DNA of 64,000 bases from Variovorax sp. YR216 (GCF_900107745.1 NZ_FNRO01000003.1:642020-706019); one strand, 5' to 3'; shown: positions 1 through 8,798, numbered from the stretch's first letter. Notes: generated by a model from the letters alone, not told the origin. A program made the numbers and translations.

Positions 1-333
1 GACAAGGCGCCCTGCGGCGAACTGGAGCAGGTTGCCGCTCGACGCACAGGCCAGCGCGCCGACGGCGAAAAGTGCGCTGGCGGCGAGCAGCGTGCGCCGC
101 CAGCCGAGCCGCTCGACCACCCACCGGTGCATCGACAGCACGCCGATGGCGACCATCGCATAGAGCGTGGCGACGAGGCTGTATTCCTCCGGGCCGGCAC
201 CGATGTCGCCCATGACCGGCGCGGCGTTGAAGGCCACGATGCCCGTCTGCAGGAAGTCGCTGAAGGGCAGGGCCGCGATCAGCGCATACAGCGGCAGCTT
301 CTGCGCAAGCGGCGGATTCGCGGCGGCGGCCAT
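1..333 (-). CDS. MFS transporter, N-terminal part (runs off left edge)
   Basis: This is the first 111 residues of a probable major facilitator superfamily permease, an inner-membrane secondary transporter. It starts at ATG 333 and continues past the window edge. Three hydrophobic helices are visible at about residues 14-36, 50-70 and 79-97. A basic loop after helix 2, containing RLGWRR, resembles the conserved cytoplasmic loop of the family. It lies 9 bases after the stop of the AhpD-like gene, so the two probably share a transcript. The substrate cannot be told from this fragment. The family call is fairly safe, but other 12-helix transporters are possible. Confidence 0.75.
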   Translation of the reverse strand, partial: MAAAANPPLAQKLPLYALIAALPFSDFLQTGIVAFNAAPVMGDIGAGPEEYSLVATLYAMVAIGVLSMHRWVVERLGWRRTLLAASALFAVGALACASSGNLLQFAAGRLV

Positions 334-342
334 GGCGGGTCC

Positions 343-783
343 TCAGGCAGTAAGCGTCTTGCGGAAGCCGATCGAGAGGCGGTTCCAGGTGTTGATGAGA
401 CCGATCGCGAGCGTCAGGTTCACCATCTCCGCTTCGCTGAACTCGGCGCGCAGTGCGTCGTAGTCCGCATCGGGTGCATGGCTGTCGGCGACCCGGGTGA
501 TGGCCTCGGTCCAGGCCAGCGCGGCGCGCTCCCGGGGCGTGAAGAAGGGTGTCTCGTGCCATACCGACACGGCGTACACGCGGCGTTCGCTCTCGCCCTT
601 CTTGCGCAGGTCGCTCGCGTGCAGGTCGACGCAGAAGGCGCAGCCGTTGATCTGCGAGGCGCGCAGCTTGACGAGGTCAAGCAGCCCGGGTTCGAGGCCC
701 AGCTTGCCGGCCGCGACTTCCAGTGCGATCAGCGCCTTGAGTGCATCGGGCGAGGCTTTGTAAAAATCGAGTCGTTGTTGCAT
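343..783 (-). CDS. AhpD-like / carboxymuconolactone decarboxylase family protein
   Basis: This 146-residue protein has the helical AhpD/CMD fold. The redox signature CAFC (C48, C51) followed by H55 is the peroxidase-type CxxC-x3-H motif of alkylhydroperoxidase-like members rather than of true decarboxylases. The length is typical of the single-domain family. Proteins of this kind reduce peroxides using a thiol relay, but the physiological substrate is unknown here. The gene is divergent from a MocR-type regulator and is followed at 9 bases by an MFS transporter. This suggests a small stress or xenobiotic-response operon controlled by that regulator (inference). Confidence 0.85.
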   Translation of the reverse strand: MQQRLDFYKASPDALKALIALEVAAGKLGLEPGLLDLVKLRASQINGCAFCVDLHASDLRKKGESERRVYAVSVWHETPFFTPRERAALAWTEAITRVADSHAPDADYDALRAEFSEAEMVNLTLAIGLINTWNRLSIGFRKTLTA

Positions 784-846
784 GGTGTGGCTCCGTCGCG
801 GTGGTTGATGGGGTCAATGCTAGGAACCGATGGCCTCCGCGAAGGC

Positions 847-878
847 GGCCAATCCCAGCCATTTGCAGGAGGCCAATC
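847..878. promoter_or_regulatory. Possible MocR operator: direct repeat
   Basis: The octamer GGCCAATC occurs at 847-854 and again at 871-878, 24 bp apart. Both lie in the short gap between the AhpD-like gene and the MocR-type regulator. MocR/PdxR proteins commonly bind direct repeats in such divergent intergenic regions. The second copy overlaps the regulator's ribosome binding site (AGGAGG at 867-872), which would fit autorepression. The assignment rests only on position and repetition. Confidence 0.3.
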
Positions 879-880
879 GG

Positions 881-2329
881 ATGGAGTTGCATGTCGTCAT
901 CGAGGGTGACAAGGACCTGACCGGGCAGCTCTACCGGCAACTGAAGGACGCGATCCGCACCGGCCGGCTGCCGGCAGGCGAGAAACTGCCGCCTTCGCGG
1001 CTGCTGGCCGAGCAACTCGGTCTCTCGCGCAAGACGGTGTCCGAGGCCTACGCACGGCTCACCTACGACAAGCTCCTGGTGGGTCGCGTGGGCAGCGGCA
1101 CTTTCGTCGCGGGCGATGTGAAGCCCCGGGGCGTGACCGCCGCCGCGCCATCCTTCGCGGGCGCGGCCACCGCGGCGCGCTGGCGCAGCATGGACACGCC
1201 GCTGCGGCATCCCGCGCCGGAAGGCAACTCGCGCTACGAGTACATCGGTGGCGCTCCGGCGCGCAGTCTCTTTCCGCATGCCGACTGGCGGCGCTGCGTG
1301 CTTCATGCGCTGCGCGAAGGGGCGCGTTCGCGCGGGCTGTACGGGCCGGTGGAAGGCATGCCGGTGCTGCGCGCGGCGATCGCCCGGCACGCGGCTTTCT
1401 CAAGGGGCGTGCGCTGCGGAGGGGACGACGTCATCGTCACCAATGGCGCCCAGCAGGCGCTGGATCTCGTCGCGCGCGTGCTCGTCGAGCCGGGCAGCAC
1501 GGTGGTGGTCGAGGAGCCGGGCTACCCGCCGGCGCGGCTGCTGTTCGCCGCGCAGGGTGCGAGCGTGGTCGGCGTGCCGGTCGACGCGGAAGGCATCGTG
1601 GTCGATCGAATTCCCGACGGCACGCGGCTCATCTACGTCACGCCCGCGCACCAGTTTCCGCTCGGCATGCCATTGAGCATGCGGCGGCGCAAGGCGCTGC
1701 TGGCGCGCGCCCATGCGCTCGGCGCGATCGTCATCGAGGACGACTACGACTGCGAATTCCGCTACGAAGGCCGCCCAACCGATTCGCTGCAGAGCATGGA
1801 CACGCAGGGTTGCGTGGCCTTCGTCGGCACTTTCTCGAAGACCTTGTCACCCGAGTTGCGGCTGGGCTACCTGATCGCGCCGCCCGCCATCCTCGAAGCG
1901 GTGTGCGTCGCCAAGCACCTGAGTGACTGGCACACCGCCACGCCGGCCCAGACGGCGCTGGCGAAGTTCATCGGCGACGGCGATCTCCTGCGGCACGTCC
2001 GGCGCTGCCATGCGGTCTATGCGCAGCGGCGGGAGCGGATCATCCGGCGCTTCGCGGGCGACCTGGCGCCCTGGTTCGAGCTGGTGCCGGCGACCGCGGG
2101 CATCCACCTCGCGGCGCTGTGCCGCAGGCCGCTCGACATGGAGATGCTGCTGCGGCTCTCGCGCCGCGTCGATGTCGGGCTCTATGCGCTCGACGGCTTT
2201 CATCACTTCGGCCCCGTGCGGCAGGGCCTGATGATGGGCTACGGCGTCATCGAGACGGAAGACATCGATCCGTCGCTCGACCGCCTGCGCGACATCCTGA
2301 TGCAGATGGATCAGGCCGCGATCGAGTAG
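881..2329 (+). CDS. MocR/PdxR-type transcriptional regulator (GntR HTH plus aminotransferase domain)
   Basis: This 482-residue fusion has an N-terminal winged helix of GntR type (about residues 12-78, with PPSRLLAEQLGLSRKTVSEA) and a C-terminal fold-type I aminotransferase domain. The PLP lysine is K320 in GTFSKTLSPELRLGY. Such proteins sense PLP or an amino compound and control neighbouring genes. The start at 881 is chosen because AGGAGG lies 8 bases upstream; an in-frame ATG at 830 has no such site. It is divergent from the AhpD-like/MFS operon. Its 3' end overlaps the convergent SDR gene by 19 bases. Confidence 0.88.
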   Translation: MELHVVIEGDKDLTGQLYRQLKDAIRTGRLPAGEKLPPSRLLAEQLGLSRKTVSEAYARLTYDKLLVGRVGSGTFVAGDVKPRGVTAAAPSFAGAATAARWRSMDTPLRHPAPEGNSRYEYIGGAPARSLFPHADWRRCVLHALREGARSRGLYGPVEGMPVLRAAIARHAAFSRGVRCGGDDVIVTNGAQQALDLVARVLVEPGSTVVVEEPGYPPARLLFAAQGASVVGVPVDAEGIVVDRIPDGTRLIYVTPAHQFPLGMPLSMRRRKALLARAHALGAIVIEDDYDCEFRYEGRPTDSLQSMDTQGCVAFVGTFSKTLSPELRLGYLIAPPAILEAVCVAKHLSDWHTATPAQTALAKFIGDGDLLRHVRRCHAVYAQRRERIIRRFAGDLAPWFELVPATAGIHLAALCRRPLDMEMLLRLSRRVDVGLYALDGFHHFGPVRQGLMMGYGVIETEDIDPSLDRLRDILMQMDQAAIE

Positions 2330-3069
2330 CCGCCGTCCACCGGGATCGCGGTGCCGGTGATGAAGTCCGAGCCCGCGCTGGCAAGAAACACCGCGATGCC
2401 CGCGAGATCCTGCGGCTGGCCCCAGCGGCCCGCGGCGGTGCGTGCGATCACGCGCTCGTTCAGGCCCGGCACCTGCGCGCGTGCGCCGTCGGTCAGGTCC
2501 GTCTGGATCCACCCCGGCAGCACCGCGTTCACCTGGATGCCGTCCGCGGCCCACGAAGCCGCCATCGCCTTGGTGAGCTGCACGATGCCGCCCTTGCTCG
2601 CGCCGTAGGCCGGCGCATAGGGGGCGCCGAAGATCGACATCATCGAACCGATGTTGATGATCTTGCCGCCGCCGGCCGACTTCAGATGCGGATGCGCGGC
2701 GCGGCAGCAGAGGAAGGCGCTGGTGAGGTTGGTGTCCATCACCTGGTTCCATTCGGCGAGCGCGAGCTGGTCCACGGGCTTGCGCACCGTGGTGCCGGCG
2801 TTGTTGACGAGGATGTCGAGCCGGCCGCAGCGGGCCGCGAGCTGGTCGAACAGGGCCTTTACCGAATCTTCGTTCGTCACGTCGGCTTCGAGCGCGAAGC
2901 TGTCGCTTCCTGCCGCCTTCAGCGCGTCGACGGCGGCGGCCGACTTCTGCGCATTGCGCGCTGCCACCACGACGCGCGCGCCGGCCTTCGCCAGGCCCAA
3001 CCCCATGCCGAGGCCGATGCCGCCGTTGCCGCCCGTGACGAGCGCGACCTTGCCCTTCAGATCGAACAT
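2311..3069 (-). CDS. SDR family NAD(P)-dependent oxidoreductase
   Basis: This classical short-chain dehydrogenase has 252 residues. The nucleotide-binding glycine motif GGNGGIG is at residues 13-19, NNAG at 89-92, the catalytic Ser at 142, and Tyr155-x3-Lys159 in YGASK. It resembles enzymes annotated as 3-oxoacyl reductases or gluconate 5-dehydrogenases, but the substrate cannot be fixed. A good ribosome site (AAGGAAAGACAAGG) precedes the ATG at 3069. It is the last gene of the minus-strand protease-MoxR-DUF58-VWA run, separated by 151 bases, so it may be transcribed separately. Confidence 0.88.
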   Translation of the reverse strand: MFDLKGKVALVTGGNGGIGLGMGLGLAKAGARVVVAARNAQKSAAAVDALKAAGSDSFALEADVTNEDSVKALFDQLAARCGRLDILVNNAGTTVRKPVDQLALAEWNQVMDTNLTSAFLCCRAAHPHLKSAGGGKIINIGSMMSIFGAPYAPAYGASKGGIVQLTKAMAASWAADGIQVNAVLPGWIQTDLTDGARAQVPGLNERVIARTAAGRWGQPQDLAGIAVFLASAGSDFITGTAIPVDGGYSIAA

Positions 3070-3220
3070 CCTTGTCTTTCCTTTTTGCGGATGAGGGTTA
3101 CTTCTTGCCGCCCTTCTTCGCAGCCCTTGAACCGGCGCTCGGCGCGGCGCCCTTGTTCACCGGCAGTTTGCATTGCCCGAAGGTGCAAGCGCGAAGTGGA
3201 TCGAGGAAGCGAGCCGCAGC

Positions 3221-4261
3221 TCACAGGATGCGGTTGAACCAGAGCAGCGAGAGTCCGGCCGAGAGCAGCGCGAGCCCGGCCGCTGCCATCGCGAAGAGCG
3301 CCGAGATCTCGGTTTCCTTCTTCTCGACGGTCAGCCGCGAACTCAGGGAGGTGTAGACCTTCTTCAGATCGGTGGCCGTGCCCGCGTAGAAGTACTCGGC
3401 GTTGGTCTTGTTGGCGATGGCCTTGAGCGTCTCTTCGTCGAGCCGCACGCGCATCGACCAGCCCTCGAAGCCGATGGTCTCGCCGTCGACCGTGCCGATG
3501 CCCACGGTGTAGACGCGCACGCCGCGATCGGCCGCGACCTTGGCCGCATCGAGTGGGTCGACGCCGGTGGTGCGCTGGCCGTCCGTCAGCATGATGATCG
3601 CGGCAGAGGTGTACGAGCCCGGCGCGACCGGCGTGAACTCCTTGGCCGGCTGCTTGCCCGCGCGGTCGATCGGCGTGCCGCGCTCGCGGCTCTGCGGGCC
3701 GAAGTCGGAAATGTCGATGCCCGCATCGGGGAACAGCGTGGCGAGCGACACCACGATCGCATTGCCGGTCGCGGTCGCGCGCTGGAGCTGGAAGGAGTCG
3801 ATCGCGGTCACGAGGTCTTCGCGGTTGGTGGTGGGCAATTGCGCCACCTGTGCGCTGCCGGCGAACGCGACGATGCCGACCTTGACGGTGCGCGGCAGTT
3901 CCTTGATGAAGCTCTTGGCCGCTTCCTGCGCGGCAACCAGCCGGTTGGGCTGCACGTCTGCGGCGCGCATGCTGCCGGAGACATCCATCGCGAGGATGAT
4001 GGTCTGCTGGTTCGACGGCAGCACCACCACCGCCATCGGCCGCGAGGCGGCGATGAGCATTGCAGCCAGCGCCAGCATGAAGAGGAAGGGCGGGATGTGC
4101 CGGCGGATCGTCTGGCTCGCGCCCATCGCCTCGCGCACGATCGACAGGCTCGCGTAGCGCAGCGCGAGTTTCTTCTTGCGCCGCAGCAGCCACAGGTAAA
4201 GGAGCACCAGCAGCGGCAGCGCCAGCAGCAGCCAGAGAAATTGGGGCCAGAGGAAATTCAT
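3221..4261 (-). CDS. VWA domain membrane protein (BatA-like)
   Basis: This 346-residue protein has an N-terminal membrane segment (about 7-26), a second at about 57-72, and a von Willebrand factor A domain. The MIDAS motif DVSGS spans D93-S97. A C-terminal helix (about 321-342) anchors the other end, so the VWA domain sits outside the membrane between anchors as in the Bat proteins. Its ATG overlaps the TGA of the DUF58 gene by four bases, showing translational coupling. With MoxR and DUF58 it forms the common MoxR-type chaperone module thought to insert or mature proteins. Its client is unknown. Confidence 0.85.
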   Translation of the reverse strand: MNFLWPQFLWLLLALPLLVLLYLWLLRRKKKLALRYASLSIVREAMGASQTIRRHIPPFLFMLALAAMLIAASRPMAVVVLPSNQQTIILAMDVSGSMRAADVQPNRLVAAQEAAKSFIKELPRTVKVGIVAFAGSAQVAQLPTTNREDLVTAIDSFQLQRATATGNAIVVSLATLFPDAGIDISDFGPQSRERGTPIDRAGKQPAKEFTPVAPGSYTSAAIIMLTDGQRTTGVDPLDAAKVAADRGVRVYTVGIGTVDGETIGFEGWSMRVRLDEETLKAIANKTNAEYFYAGTATDLKKVYTSLSSRLTVEKKETEISALFAMAAAGLALLSAGLSLLWFNRIL

Positions 4262-5250
4262 GCTGCCACCACGGTCGAGTTAGCCAGCCCGGTGCGTACG
4301 CGACGCTTTCGCATGTCGGCGAATCGCACGATGGCCTCTACGAGGTCATCGTCGGTCGAGAGTTCGATCGTGTCAACGCCCACCTTGGCAAGCGATTCGC
4401 GCAAGGCGACTTCGCGCTCGGCAGCCAGCCGCGCGAAGCGCTTGCGGAAGCCGGCGTCGTGCGTGTCGACCCAGAGCTGCTCGCCGGTTTCGGCGTCGCG
4501 CAGGGGTACGAGGCCGAGGTCGGGCAACTCGAGCTCGAGCGGATCGAACAGTCGCACCGCCACCACGTCGTGGCGCTGCACCAGATGGCCGAGCGGGCGC
4601 TCCCATCCGGGCTCGCTGAGGAAATCGGAGACCACGAACACGGTCGAGCGGCGCGGCATCAGCACGGCGGCGGACTTGAGCAGATCCGCCAGCCGGGTCA
4701 TTCCCTGCTGGGCGACCTCCACCTTCGTGGCGCGCCGCTCCATCGCGTGGAGAAGATGCAGCACGTGGCGGCGGCCGGTGCGCGGGGGGATCACCGCTTC
4801 GATGTCGTTGCCGTAGACCATCGCGCCCACACGGTTGCCGTGCCGCGTGAGCAGCCGCGCGATCACGCCGACGAAGCCCGCTGAAATCTCGCGCTTGGCG
4901 CGCACACCGGAGCCGAAATCGACCGAACGGCTCAGGTCGAGCACGAACCAGGCGGCCATCTCGCGGTCTTCGGTGAAGACGCGCACGTAGGGCGTCTGCA
5001 GCCGCGCGGTGACGTTCCAGTCGATGTGGCGCACGTCGTCATGGTGCTGGTATTCGCGCAGGTCGGCGAGGTCGAGACCCGCGCCGCGCATCAGCGTGCG
5101 ATAGTCGCCCTGCAGCAGGCCGTCGAGGCGGCGGATCACGGTCCATTCGAGCCGGCGCAGCGCGCGTTCGACGCCGCTCGCCGCCGCTTCGGCGGCCGCG
5201 AGCGCGTCGTCGTTGGCGGCTTTCCCGCGCTTAGGCCACCAGCTTTTCAT
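4258..5250 (-). CDS. DUF58 domain-containing protein
   Basis: This 330-residue protein carries the DUF58 signature around residues 62-83 (LREYQHHDDVRHIDWNVTAR), followed by a degenerate VWA-like fold with VLDLSRSVDFG. Members are nearly always encoded beside a MoxR AAA+ ATPase and VWA proteins and are considered partners of the ATPase. Here it overlaps the MoxR gene by 20 bases upstream and the VWA gene by 4 bases downstream. No membrane segment is evident, so it is probably cytoplasmic or peripheral. The biochemical role is not established. Confidence 0.85.
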   Translation of the reverse strand: MKSWWPKRGKAANDDALAAAEAAASGVERALRRLEWTVIRRLDGLLQGDYRTLMRGAGLDLADLREYQHHDDVRHIDWNVTARLQTPYVRVFTEDREMAAWFVLDLSRSVDFGSGVRAKREISAGFVGVIARLLTRHGNRVGAMVYGNDIEAVIPPRTGRRHVLHLLHAMERRATKVEVAQQGMTRLADLLKSAAVLMPRRSTVFVVSDFLSEPGWERPLGHLVQRHDVVAVRLFDPLELELPDLGLVPLRDAETGEQLWVDTHDAGFRKRFARLAAEREVALRESLAKVGVDTIELSTDDDLVEAIVRFADMRKRRVRTGLANSTVVAA

Positions 5251-6241
5251 GCTCGAGCGGTTTGGCGGGGGCGGGCACGGCCCGCATGATCTTGTCGATG
5301 AGGCTGTCGGGCGTGAAGCCCTCGGAGAGGCCTTCGTAGGACAGCGTGACGCGATGCCGCATCACATCGGGCACCAGCGCGGTCATGTCCTCGGGCAGCG
5401 CGTAGCTGCGGCCGCGCAGCAGCGCGAGCGCGCGTGCGCCTTCGGTCAGGCTGATGCTCGCGCGCGGGCTCGCGCCGAAGGTGATGAAGCGGCGCAGGTC
5501 CTTCAGGCCGTGCTTCTCCGGCGTGCGCGTGGCTGACACGAGCCTGACCGCGTACTGGATCAGCGAAGGATCGACATAGACCCGGCGCGCCTCGGCCTGC
5601 AGCGCGGCGAGCTGCTCGGTGGTCGCCACGGGCATGGCCGCGACCGGGGGACCGATCACGCGCTCGACGATCACGAACTCTTCCTCGTCCGTCGGGTAGT
5701 CGACCAGCACCTTCATCATGAAGCGGTCCACCTGCGCCTCGGGCAGCGGGTAGGTGCCCTCGGTCTCGATCGGGTTCTGCGTGGCCATCACGAGGAAAGG
5801 GCGCGGCACCAGGTGCGTCTCGCCGGCGATCGTGACCTGGCGCTCCTGCATCACTTCGAGCAGCGCGCTCTGCACCTTGGCCGGCGCGCGATTGATTTCG
5901 TCGGCCAGCAGCAGGTTGGCGAAGACGGGGCCCAGCGAGGTGCTGAAGTCGCCCGTTTTCTGGTTGTAGATGCGCGTGCCGACCAAGTCCGCCGGCACGA
6001 GGTCGGGCGTGAACTGGATGCGCTTGAACTGCCCGCGCACGGTGTCGGCGAGCGTCTTGACCGTCAGCGTCTTCGCCAGGCCCGGCACGCCTTCGACCAG
6101 CAGGTGGCCGTTGGCGAGCATCGCGACCATCACCCGTTCGAGAAACCGGTCCTGGCCGACGACGACGCGCTTGACCTGATAGAGGATCTGCTCCATCAGC
6201 TCGGCCGTGGATGCGGAGGTCGATTCGGTGTCTGTGCTCAT
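5231..6241 (-). CDS. MoxR family AAA+ ATPase
   Basis: This 336-residue AAA+ ATPase has Walker A EGVPGLAKT (residues 50-58), Walker B LLLADEINRA (110-119) and a sensor region with ATQNP. MoxR proteins act as chaperones that, with VWA proteins, drive folding or metal insertion of client proteins. The downstream DUF58 and VWA genes overlap it in series, so the three proteins are probably made in a fixed ratio. An S1C protease gene lies 24 bases upstream on the same strand, which may link the module to envelope protein quality control (inference). Confidence 0.92.
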   Translation of the reverse strand: MSTDTESTSASTAELMEQILYQVKRVVVGQDRFLERVMVAMLANGHLLVEGVPGLAKTLTVKTLADTVRGQFKRIQFTPDLVPADLVGTRIYNQKTGDFSTSLGPVFANLLLADEINRAPAKVQSALLEVMQERQVTIAGETHLVPRPFLVMATQNPIETEGTYPLPEAQVDRFMMKVLVDYPTDEEEFVIVERVIGPPVAAMPVATTEQLAALQAEARRVYVDPSLIQYAVRLVSATRTPEKHGLKDLRRFITFGASPRASISLTEGARALALLRGRSYALPEDMTALVPDVMRHRVTLSYEGLSEGFTPDSLIDKIMRAVPAPAKPLEHEKLVA

Positions 6242-6265
6242 GCGAATGCTCTTTCTTTCGATGGG

Positions 6266-7279
6266 TCAGAAGGGCGGCGAGCCGGCGGCCGATGCCGCGT
6301 TCTCGATCGGCACGGCGAAGCCGATACCGATGAAGGTGCGCTGCTGGGTCGGGTTGAGGATGGCCGTGACGATGCCGAGCACCTCGCCGTCCATGTTGAT
6401 GAGCGGACCGCCCGAATTGCCCGGATTGGCTGCGGCGTCGAACTGGATCAGGTTGCCCAGTTCCTGCTTGCCTTCGGGCGAGCGGAACGAGCGTTTCAGT
6501 CCGGAAACCACGCCGGCCGACACCGACGGCCCGATGCCGAAGGGGAAGCCGACGGCGACGACCTGGTCCCCCGGCTGGAGATCGGCGGTGGAGCGCATCG
6601 TGGCGGGGATGAGGTCGTCCGGCAGCTTCTGCGCCTGCAGCACCGCGAGGTCGTTTTCGGGCTGCACGCCGGTGATCGTGGCGGGCGACTCGAGCCCATC
6701 GAAGAACGTCACCTTGATCGTTTCGGAGCCTGCGACCACATGCAGGTTGGTCAGGATGATCCCCTTGTCCACGATCACCACGCCGGTGCCGACGCCGCGC
6801 TCCACCTGCTGGCCAGCCGCTTCGTCGGCGGGCGTCTCCGCGGGCTTGCCTTTGGCGAGATTGCGGCCGCGCTTCTCGACCTTGGCTTCGGGCGTCGTCT
6901 TCTCGGTGCCGTAGCCGACCACGCGCACCACCGAGGGCCGGATGATCTCGGCCGCCTTGGCCGCGGGCGAGGGCAAGGTGGTGGTGTGCAGAGTGCGCAG
7001 CACCGCCTGGTCGATGTCCTTCTGCGTGAGCTGGCGGTAGCCCTTGGGCCACATCACCGCACCGGTGGCGCCCATGCCGACCACGAGCGCGACGAGCAGC
7101 GCGAAGCTGCGGCGTCCAGGCTGCCAGCGCTGCGGCGCCTGGGGAACTGCAGCGGCTTGTGCGGGTTGCGATTGCGTCGTGTCGGTACCGTCCGACGCGT
7201 TCTGTGCGATGGTCGCGCCGGGTTCTGCCGCGTTGCGCGGCTCTCTGGGCGAGCGGCTGTAGAAAGCAGGCCTGCGCAT
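6266..7279 (-). CDS. S1C family trypsin-like serine protease, membrane anchored, no PDZ
   Basis: This 337-residue protein has a proline/alanine-rich cytoplasmic tail, one membrane helix (about 58-76) and a DegP/HtrA-type protease domain facing the periplasm. The triad is H180 (LTNLHVV), D210 (ENDLAVL) and S289 (GNSGGP). It ends soon after the protease domain, so the PDZ domains usual in DegP/DegS are absent. The start at 7279 is supported by GGAGGT six bases upstream; longer in-frame extensions run through the divergent tatD-like gene and are not real. It heads the MoxR-DUF58-VWA run. Confidence 0.88.
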   Translation of the reverse strand: MRRPAFYSRSPREPRNAAEPGATIAQNASDGTDTTQSQPAQAAAVPQAPQRWQPGRRSFALLVALVVGMGATGAVMWPKGYRQLTQKDIDQAVLRTLHTTTLPSPAAKAAEIIRPSVVRVVGYGTEKTTPEAKVEKRGRNLAKGKPAETPADEAAGQQVERGVGTGVVIVDKGIILTNLHVVAGSETIKVTFFDGLESPATITGVQPENDLAVLQAQKLPDDLIPATMRSTADLQPGDQVVAVGFPFGIGPSVSAGVVSGLKRSFRSPEGKQELGNLIQFDAAANPGNSGGPLINMDGEVLGIVTAILNPTQQRTFIGIGFAVPIENAASAAGSPPF

Positions 7280-7342
7280 CGGGCACCTCCGGCAAAAGAG
7301 AACGCTTGAGGAGGCACGGTAGCACGCTTTCCGGAGGTCTGC

Positions 7343-8227
7343 ATGCCCTTCGGGCATGATCGCGAGATGGCCGTCTTCGTCGATACCCACTGCCATCTCG
7401 ACGCGCCCGAATTCGGCGCCGAGATGCCCCGGATCAGGGCGCGCGCAGCGAGCCTCGGCGTCGGGCTTTGCGTGATTCCGGCCGTGGCAGCCTTCAACTT
7501 CACCGTGGTGCGCGAGCTGGCGCATCTGCAGGGCGACGCCTACGCGCTCGGCATCCATCCGATGTGCACCGGGCAGGCGCTGGACGAGCATCTGGATGAA
7601 CTCGATGCCGAACTGGCGCGCCGGCGCGACGACCCGCGGCTGGTGGCTGTCGGCGAGATCGGGCTCGACTTCTTCGCCCCAGGCCTCGATGCCGACCGGC
7701 AGGCGAAGTTCTTTCACACTCAGTTGCAGCTTGCGCGCAAGCATGAACTGCCGGTGATCATTCATGTGCGCCGGTCGGTGGACAAGGTGCTGAAGCATCT
7801 TCGCCAGGCGGCGCCGGGGCAGCGCTGGCACGGCATCGCGCACGCGTTCAACGGCAGCGAGCAGCAGGCGCAGGCATGCATCGATCTCGGGCTCAAGCTG
7901 GGCTTCGGCGGGGCGGTGACCTTCGAACGGGCCCTGCAGCTGCGACGGCTGGCGCAGGCCGTTCCGCTGGAGGCGATCGTCATGGAAACCGACGCGCCCG
8001 ACATCCAGCCGCAGTGGATCTACCGCACGCAGGCCCAGCGCGATGCCGGCGAGCCGCAGGGGCGCAACGAGCCCGGCGAACTGCCGCGTATCGGCGAAGT
8101 GGTGGCCGACTTGCGAGGCATGTCCGTGGAGGCGCTGGCCGAGGCGACCACCCGCAATGCGATCGAGGCGCTGCCGCGTCTGTCTTCGCTGATCGGCGTG
8201 TCGGCAAGTATGCTGCGCACCGCGTAG
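7343..8227 (+). CDS. TatD family metal-dependent hydrolase (DNase)
   Basis: This 294-residue TIM-barrel hydrolase has the metal ligands of the TatD family: H16 and H18 (DTHCHLD), E105 (VGEIGLDF), H141, H167 and D217 (METDAPD). Family members are 3'-5' DNA exonucleases or AP endonucleases. The ATG at 7343 has GGAGGT five bases upstream; a second ATG at 7367 is also possible and would remove eight residues. It is divergent from the S1C protease with a 63-base gap. Confidence 0.9.
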   Translation: MPFGHDREMAVFVDTHCHLDAPEFGAEMPRIRARAASLGVGLCVIPAVAAFNFTVVRELAHLQGDAYALGIHPMCTGQALDEHLDELDAELARRRDDPRLVAVGEIGLDFFAPGLDADRQAKFFHTQLQLARKHELPVIIHVRRSVDKVLKHLRQAAPGQRWHGIAHAFNGSEQQAQACIDLGLKLGFGGAVTFERALQLRRLAQAVPLEAIVMETDAPDIQPQWIYRTQAQRDAGEPQGRNEPGELPRIGEVVADLRGMSVEALAEATTRNAIEALPRLSSLIGVSASMLRTA

Positions 8228-8366
8228 GCCGATCGCTCGACTTGCGCGACAGCGGCCCGGGCGTGGGTTTTCGGTGTCATCCTTGGGCTCTGGGCAGTCG
8301 TTGTATTGCCATGTGCAAGCACCAGTGGCTCGCCAGGCCACTTCAACTTACTAGGAGCCTTCCAAG

Positions 8367-8798
8367 ATGAACAAGACTTTCGTCCGCATCCTTCCTGCCG
8401 CATTGACACTCGCCGTCGCGTCGGTCGCACTGCCGGCCCTGGCGCAGAACACCGCCGCGCCCTCGACGACCGAGAAAGTGGAAAACACCAGCAAGGAAGC
8501 ATGGGACTCCACCAAGAGCGGCACCAAGAAGGCGGTGAAGGCCACCGAGCACGGCGGCGAAAAGGCCTGGGATGCGACCAAGAGCGGTAGCGAAAAGGCG
8601 TGGGACGCCACCAAGCACGGCAGCCAGAAGGCCTGGGACGCCACCAAGCACGGGGCGCACGCCACCGGCAAGGCCGTGAGCGATGCGGGCAGCGCGGCCG
8701 CCGGCGCCACGCGCAAGGCCGGCGACAAGATCGGGGAGCAGATCCCCGGCACCGAGCAGCATGACGCGAAGGTCAAGCAAGAAGCGAAGAAGCCCTGA
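8367..8798 (+). CDS. Exported LEA-like protein with 11-residue repeats
   Basis: This 143-residue protein starts with a clear Sec signal peptide, cleaved after ALA at about residue 26. The mature part is highly charged and lacks Cys. Residues 43-97 hold five consecutive 11-residue units with consensus xKAWDATKxGS; units three to five are nearly identical. Eleven-residue periodicity with Lys, Ala, Thr and Asp is the hallmark of group 3 LEA-type amphipathic helices, which protect membranes and proteins during desiccation. That link is inference from the pattern. It is a single-gene unit with AGGAG upstream and a strong terminator at 8829. Confidence 0.75.
   Translation: MNKTFVRILPAALTLAVASVALPALAQNTAAPSTTEKVENTSKEAWDSTKSGTKKAVKATEHGGEKAWDATKSGSEKAWDATKHGSQKAWDATKHGAHATGKAVSDAGSAAAGATRKAGDKIGEQIPGTEQHDAKVKQEAKKP

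Noticed and set aside
3090..3220. Possible small gene between the SDR and VWA genes on the minus strand
   Set aside because: An open frame of about 40 codons exists but has no credible start codon or ribosome site. It is kept only as an observation.
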